Shown in pieces: positions 59,870 to 64,000 of a stretch of DNA of 64,000 bases. A program made the position numbers and the translations under genes. Source of the DNA: Verrucomicrobiia bacterium. Its GTDB lineage: Bacteria > Verrucomicrobiota > Verrucomicrobiia > Verrucomicrobiales > DEV007. The notes beneath the pieces were generated by a model, which worked only from the letters and a program-made list of their open reading frames with translations, was not told the DNA's origin and did not search any database. The DNA lies in assembly GCA_030425385.1 (NCBI GenBank), contig JAUIAH010000021.1, positions 62,001 to 126,000 of the forward strand, given 5' to 3'. Within the stretch, counting starts at the first letter, position 1. Each line of letters begins with the position of its first letter.

Positions 59870-60478
59870 ATGAAACGTTCACAAGCTATTGATCTCTTCA
59901 TCCACAAGGACAAAGTCGCGCTCTTCTGGTTCGGTGTCGCTTTGCTGGTCACCATCGGATTCTGGTTCGAGCGTCAGCGACTTGTGAAGAACCTGATGGC
60001 GAAGCCGCAGTTCTTCGTCATGGACGCCAACCATACTTACTACCTGCCGTCCGCGATGGACTTTGGCAGCGCGAAGGAAGTTCATGCGGCGCAGACACGG
60101 CTAGCGATGGAGGCGATCTTCAATCGCACTGCCAATGGGCCAGACAGCCCGGAACGATTGAAGCGCATCTTGGGGCGCGATGCCTATCACAAGGCCATGG
60201 ACGCCATCGATCACGAAGCGGACGAGTTCGCAGACAAGCAGATTCACCAGAAGGTCGAACTCGGGCCGATTCAGGTACTGCAAGTGCGTGACGATTCCGT
60301 TCTGACCGGTGTCGAAGGTCAGCTCGTTCGCAGCGGCATCTTTCGCGGTAAGGCCTTCACCGAAGCGCTGCTCGTGAAGGCTCAATTCAAATTCATCCTC
60401 AACCCCGACATGACGGCGAATGGCCGGTTTCCGACCGTGGCCATCGCCTTTGATTCCACTACAGAACCTACACTATGA
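59870..60478 (+). CDS. VirB8/TrbF/TraE-like protein
   Basis: This 202-residue protein has a short cytoplasmic start, one membrane helix (about 17-34) and a periplasmic domain with a helix (EVHAAQTRLAMEAIFNRTAN) and strands typical of VirB8-like folds. It links inner-membrane components. It overlaps the VirB9-like gene by 4 bases, so order and coupling support the call. Confidence 0.65.
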   Translation: MKRSQAIDLFIHKDKVALFWFGVALLVTIGFWFERQRLVKNLMAKPQFFVMDANHTYYLPSAMDFGSAKEVHAAQTRLAMEAIFNRTANGPDSPERLKRILGRDAYHKAMDAIDHEADEFADKQIHQKVELGPIQVLQVRDDSVLTGVEGQLVRSGIFRGKAFTEALLVKAQFKFILNPDMTANGRFPTVAIAFDSTTEPTL

Positions 60479-61452
60479 AACTGAAACCCATACTCACATG
60501 CATCCTCGCGACAGGGCTGATCAGCCTAAACGCCAGCGCCGAGCCCATCGAGCGTCTCGCGCTCGACCCCGGCAAGCCCCTCGTCATCCCAATCGGCTCC
60601 AAGACCGCCACCACCGTCCAGTTCCCGCGACAGATCCAAGGTATCTTCGGCTTCGGGCTGACGAAAGGCGAAGCACCCGGCACCTATCACTACGCCCATC
60701 CCGATGGGGCGCGCGTTCTCGCTTTTCGTAATTTGATACCGGACAAGGAGACGTACGTCTCCGTCTTGTTGGGTAAAGATGATCTCTACGTGCTGCATCT
60801 GAAGCCATCGACAGAGCCTCCGATCGCGGTGCATTTGCTAGATCAAAACGATCTGGCGCGACAGCGTCAGGCGTGGCGAGTCGAAGCCGATGCACTGGCA
60901 GAGCGCCAGCTTGATCCTGACACGGCGCGACTGTTCAACCTGCTCAAGCTCGGCAAGAACGAGCGCGCCTTCCGAATCGCGGTGCCGCATCTCTATCAGG
61001 ATGTCGAAAGCCGCAAAGTAGACTATCGGCACGACGATGATTCCGTGGCGACTGTCGTGAAGAAACTCCATCGGTTTCCGAAGGAGGATGCCGTCTTCAT
61101 CAACGGTCACGTTGAGAACCACACCGACGAAGCGTTGTATTTCGATCCGGGATCGTTGCAAGTGAAAGTGGGATCTCGCACTTATCCCGTGGCTCTGGTC
61201 GATTCCGCTTCCGAGATTCCGGCAATGGGGAAGATCCCGCTCCATGTCGTCGTGCGCGGTGGCATCGAAGGCGAGCGAGCGCACTTGAGCATCAAGAATG
61301 AGTTCCGTTTGATCATGCCCGACTATGCGCCTTGCACAGACGATCCATCACTGACGGATCAGTTGGGTCAGGTGCTCGTGCCACCGGGCGATTACGATGT
61401 CCCTGATGATGGCCTTTTCCCTGAGACCGGACAGAAGGGAGGCTCCAAATGA
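60475..61452 (+). CDS. VirB9/TrbG/TraK-like secretin-like protein
   Basis: This 325-residue protein has a signal peptide (cleaved near SLNASAEP). The early segment KPLVIPIGSKTATTVQFPRQ and later beta-rich stretches fit VirB9/TraK. The C-terminal part (RLIMPDYAPCTDDPSL-like) contains one Cys, possibly for a disulphide with the lipoprotein. It lies between VirB8- and VirB10-like genes with 4-base overlaps. Confidence 0.75.
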   Translation: MKLKPILTCILATGLISLNASAEPIERLALDPGKPLVIPIGSKTATTVQFPRQIQGIFGFGLTKGEAPGTYHYAHPDGARVLAFRNLIPDKETYVSVLLGKDDLYVLHLKPSTEPPIAVHLLDQNDLARQRQAWRVEADALAERQLDPDTARLFNLLKLGKNERAFRIAVPHLYQDVESRKVDYRHDDDSVATVVKKLHRFPKEDAVFINGHVENHTDEALYFDPGSLQVKVGSRTYPVALVDSASEIPAMGKIPLHVVVRGGIEGERAHLSIKNEFRLIMPDYAPCTDDPSLTDQLGQVLVPPGDYDVPDDGLFPETGQKGGSK

Positions 61453-62609
61453 TCGGTCGCGTCATCGGATTCTTCAAATCACCGGTCGGAGCCGGGATTC
61501 TGTTCCTGGTAGGCATGTTCGTCTTCTTCTACTTTGTGCGCAGTTATCGTGAGCACAAAGCGATGGAAGCCATGGCCGCTGAAGGCGTCAACGTGCTAGG
61601 CCAGATGTCACCCGAGGATGTTGGCCCAAACCCTGGCACACCGCTTCAATCAGAGTGGGTGAAGGAAGGCGAACTGAAGAAATTCAATCCTCCACCTGAG
61701 AAAGATGTACCGCTAACCAGGCCAGAAGTCGCCCGTCAAGAGCCCAACAAGCCACCCGTGTTGCCGGAACTCGTGCATCTCTATCGTGAAGCCAAAGATG
61801 AACCGGCAGCGCCCGATCCCATCAAACCTCCGCGCACCTTTGCCCCAATGGGTACGCTGATTCCCTGCCAGCTCGTGATTACCGTCGATAGCAGTTCGCT
61901 CGAAACGCCGGTCGTTGGATTCGTGAGCGATGATGTCTGGCACAACCAGAACCTGATTGTGCCGGCGGGAACCGAAGTGCATTGCTTCGCCAAGCGCGGA
62001 CGCGTTCGCAATAGGATCGAAGTCACTGGAACCTGGAACTTTGTTTGGCAGGATGGTCGTGAAGTGCGGATCAACGGTATCGCGCTTGACCGGGATTACG
62101 ATCCTGACAAGGACAGCTACGCTATCACCGATGGCTCGGCAGGCATTCGGGGGAAAGTCGAGAAGTCAGACGAGTTTCTGGAGTTCAAGATGTTTGCAGC
62201 AACTGCGATATCAGGAGCTAGCAGGAATGCCAAAGGCACGACTAAAACCGTGCTAGGAGAATACGAGAACAATTCACTCTCCAATGCGTTGCTTGATGGC
62301 GGAGAATCCGTCGCCGACCGCTACGCCAAACTGATGCTCGATCAGATCGAGGGCGATGGGCTGTTTGTCAGAATACCTGCCGGAACCGAGTTCTACATCT
62401 ACACGCTGCAGGTCTTCGAGCCCAAGCTTGCTAGCGTTGCCGGACTCAGGCAGGGGCAGCAACCGGTGAACTCGTGGCAGAATACCGAAATCAACGAACG
62501 CTCAACTGTATCCGAACCATCCCCCAAGGTTCGGAACGCTCTAGAGGATCGTGAACGACTTGAGCAATTGATCCGGGCACGAATGGAGTCCAACAAGAAA
62601 GCATCCTGA
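61449..62609 (+). CDS. VirB10/TrbI/TraB-like scaffold protein
   Basis: This 386-residue protein has one N-terminal membrane helix (about 14-31), a Pro-rich linker (PPPEKDVPLTRPEVARQEPN) and a C-terminal beta-barrel domain with IPCQLVITVDSSSLETPVVG, IVPAGTEVHCFAKRGRV and VRIPAGTEFYIYTLQVF. These are typical of VirB10/TrbI, which bridges both membranes. It is the best-conserved of the channel proteins here. Confidence 0.85.
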   Translation: MIGRVIGFFKSPVGAGILFLVGMFVFFYFVRSYREHKAMEAMAAEGVNVLGQMSPEDVGPNPGTPLQSEWVKEGELKKFNPPPEKDVPLTRPEVARQEPNKPPVLPELVHLYREAKDEPAAPDPIKPPRTFAPMGTLIPCQLVITVDSSSLETPVVGFVSDDVWHNQNLIVPAGTEVHCFAKRGRVRNRIEVTGTWNFVWQDGREVRINGIALDRDYDPDKDSYAITDGSAGIRGKVEKSDEFLEFKMFAATAISGASRNAKGTTKTVLGEYENNSLSNALLDGGESVADRYAKLMLDQIEGDGLFVRIPAGTEFYIYTLQVFEPKLASVAGLRQGQQPVNSWQNTEINERSTVSEPSPKVRNALEDRERLEQLIRARMESNKKAS

Positions 62610-62610
62610 C

Positions 62611-63258
62611 ATGAAACCATTGAAACTAGCGTTGATCTCTCTCATCGGACTGAGCGCCTGCCAATCGCCACCGAAACCAACGAGTGTTCCTCCGCCATTG
62701 CCGAGTGCAAAGGTGCGCCATGACTACCTCAAGCCTGGTGACATCGAGCGGGTGCGGACAGGTGAGTTTGTGAAGACCTACCACGTTGGACGTAGCGTCA
62801 AAAGCCGTGGCGGCTCGACGATGCACGAAGCGCACCGCGTTTACAGATTGGAGAAGCCCAGTCGTTGGAATCTTGCGCGCAATCAGCCACCGCTCGCCAG
62901 CACCGGGCCGGTGAATCGGGTTGTCGATTCGGCGTTCAAACCTGCTCCAGAGTCAAAAGCCGTTCGTGCTGAACTCAATCGGCAGCGAGGGCTCGCCAAG
63001 GAGTTGGAAGACGCCAGTGAAACGCTTCGGACTGCCGCGAGGACTGCGCGCGACAAACTGAACGAAACGGCGAACGACAAGCTCGACCGTAACCGGTTGG
63101 AAAACGAGATCGATCGCTTGGAAGGAGAGCTTGCCGCATTGAGGAAAGTAAATGCGTCAAGCGCCACTCCATACCAGGAAAGCGATTCGCCATCCAGTGA
63201 ATTGAAGCAGTGGGGAGAGAAACTTGATGCAACCAAAGCAAATGCGGCAAGACCTTGA
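62611..63258 (+). CDS. Transfer-region lipoprotein with coiled coil
   Basis: This 215-residue protein has lipobox LSAC (Cys about 17) followed by a Pro-rich stretch (SPPKPTSVPPPLPS). A helical, charged second half (DKLDRNRLENEIDRLEGELA) looks like a coiled coil. It sits after VirB10, where VirB7/TraV-type lipoproteins also occur, but I see no family match. It overlaps the next gene by 32 bases. Confidence 0.65.
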   Translation: MKPLKLALISLIGLSACQSPPKPTSVPPPLPSAKVRHDYLKPGDIERVRTGEFVKTYHVGRSVKSRGGSTMHEAHRVYRLEKPSRWNLARNQPPLASTGPVNRVVDSAFKPAPESKAVRAELNRQRGLAKELEDASETLRTAARTARDKLNETANDKLDRNRLENEIDRLEGELAALRKVNASSATPYQESDSPSSELKQWGEKLDATKANAARP

Positions 63259-64000
63259 TGTGCTGACTGGGCTCGGTGCGGCCCTAGGGAATCAGATCAT
63301 GGGACAGCATCACGTCCTACCACAGGTCGTCGAAGCCCTTCAGGACGGCGAACTTGGCCTAACCGATCCTGATCGGCCAAAGGGAACGTTTCTGTTCCTA
63401 GGGCCAACCGGTGTCGGCAAAACGGAACTAACGCTGGCGTTCACGCGGCATTTGTTTGGAGAAGATCATCTGGTTAGGCTCGACATGAGCGAGTTCCAGA
63501 ATCAGGAATCGGTTGGCGTCTTGCTAGGGCGAAACGAGAATGAAGTAGGACTGATCGCGAAGCGATTCGCCGCCGTGCAGGGACAGGGCACGCTTCTACT
63601 CGATGAAATTGAGAAGGCGCATCCACGCGTGCTCGACCTACTGCTTCAGATTCTGGATGCAGCTAGAGTAACGATGGCCAATGGAGACACGCTGGATCTC
63701 AGCGAGTTCTATGTTGTCTGCACCTCCAACATCGCTGCAAGTGCGATGCTGAATGCCCGGCACAGTGTCAGGTCAACGCTCGTGCGGTTTGTGGAATCGC
63801 AGGCTCAGGCGCAATTGCGTCCCGAGGTTTTCGCGCGATTTCAGACGGTGAGCGTCTTTGACAGGCTCGAATACGACGTCCAGTTGGAGATCGCCCAACA
63901 CTTGCTGGATCGCGAGATCTTCAACCAGAGAAGTCGCAGCGAAATCAAGATCAGCTACGACCCAAAGCTCGTTCCCTTCCTGACTGGCCAAGGCGTCCAT
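63227..64000 (+). CDS. ClpA/ClpB-like AAA+ ATPase (3' end missing)
   Basis: The frame starts at ATG 63227 (MQPKQMRQDLDVLTGLG) and stays open to the window edge (258 codons). The alternative start is ATG 63242. Walker A is GPTGVGKTELT, Walker B is LLLDEIEKAHP and the arginine-finger region has LRPEVFARFQTVSVFD, as in the second AAA+ domain of Clp/Hsp100 proteins. The expected N-terminal Clp repeats are missing. Overlap with the lipoprotein gene places it in the transfer operon. Its role there is unknown, perhaps recycling of the machine. Confidence 0.8.
   Translation, partial: MQPKQMRQDLDVLTGLGAALGNQIMGQHHVLPQVVEALQDGELGLTDPDRPKGTFLFLGPTGVGKTELTLAFTRHLFGEDHLVRLDMSEFQNQESVGVLLGRNENEVGLIAKRFAAVQGQGTLLLDEIEKAHPRVLDLLLQILDAARVTMANGDTLDLSEFYVVCTSNIAASAMLNARHSVRSTLVRFVESQAQAQLRPEVFARFQTVSVFDRLEYDVQLEIAQHLLDREIFNQRSRSEIKISYDPKLVPFLTGQGVH

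Noticed and set aside
1-64000. tRNA or rRNA genes and complete insertion sequences
   Set aside because: I looked for cloverleaf, rRNA-like and transposase signatures and saw none that I can support.

Overview
This 64 kb window looks like part of a large mobile (probably conjugative) element from a Gram-negative bacterium of the PVC group, most likely Verrucomicrobiota. Reasons: an inverted repeat TGTTC-N4-GAACA upstream of an ssb gene matches the LexA box I recall being reported for Verrucomicrobia; a Ser/Thr kinase with an N-terminal zinc ribbon and an ECF sigma factor of the kinase-partnered type are both present; several operons have A/C-rich leaders without Shine-Dalgarno sites; and small Cys- and His-rich exported proteins of a PVC flavour recur. 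The phylum is inferred, not proven.

Layout. 1-1.2 kb: a DNA alkylation repair gene cut by the window edge and a MarC-type membrane protein, which could be chromosomal or cargo. 1.3-8.2 kb: a mobilisation/leading region with a MobF relaxase-helicase, small hypothetical genes, DUF932 and single-stranded DNA-binding (SSB) genes behind a LexA-like box, and about 1 kb of hairpin-rich DNA without convincing genes. 8.2-10.9 kb: the Ser/Thr kinase and a methyltransferase. 11-31.8 kb (minus strand): a copper/silver-type Cus efflux operon with its own ECF sigma/anti-sigma/periplasmic sensor module (CnrH/Y/X-like), then a second RND efflux operon (TolC, short adaptor, CzcA), a cation diffusion facilitator and a MerR regulator. 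32-44.4 kb (plus strand): a second anti-sigma/sensor/sigma module, a cation/H+ antiporter, a P1B-4-like metal ATPase, a two-helix membrane protein and a third RND system. 44.5-46.6 kb: a TnpB/Cas12-like protein that appears to have lost its nuclease residues, lying between two paralogous His-rich metal-binding genes. 46.8-47.2 kb: a decayed copy of the kinase. 47.3-64 kb: a type IV secretion/conjugation operon (VirB2, B3, B4, B5, B6, B8, B9 and B10-like, lipoproteins, SSB, ClpA-like ATPase) interrupted by an ECF sigma gene and a two-gene DNA methylase plus PD-(D/E)XK nuclease module. VirD4 and VirB11 are not seen.

How it fits together. A 39-bp motif with fixed internal spacing lies just upstream of the relaxase, the kinase, the VirB2 gene and the second block of transfer genes, so these four loci probably form one regulon, perhaps read by the ECF sigma at 50.8 kb. 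A second motif (six G, then GGCATT at fixed spacing) precedes three transcription units in the metal region and may be the target of the second metal-responsive sigma factor. Duplicated pieces (kinase fragment, ATPase tail, two-helix membrane proteins, His-rich proteins, Cys-rich proteins, SSBs, sigma modules) show the island was built by repeated duplication and insertion.
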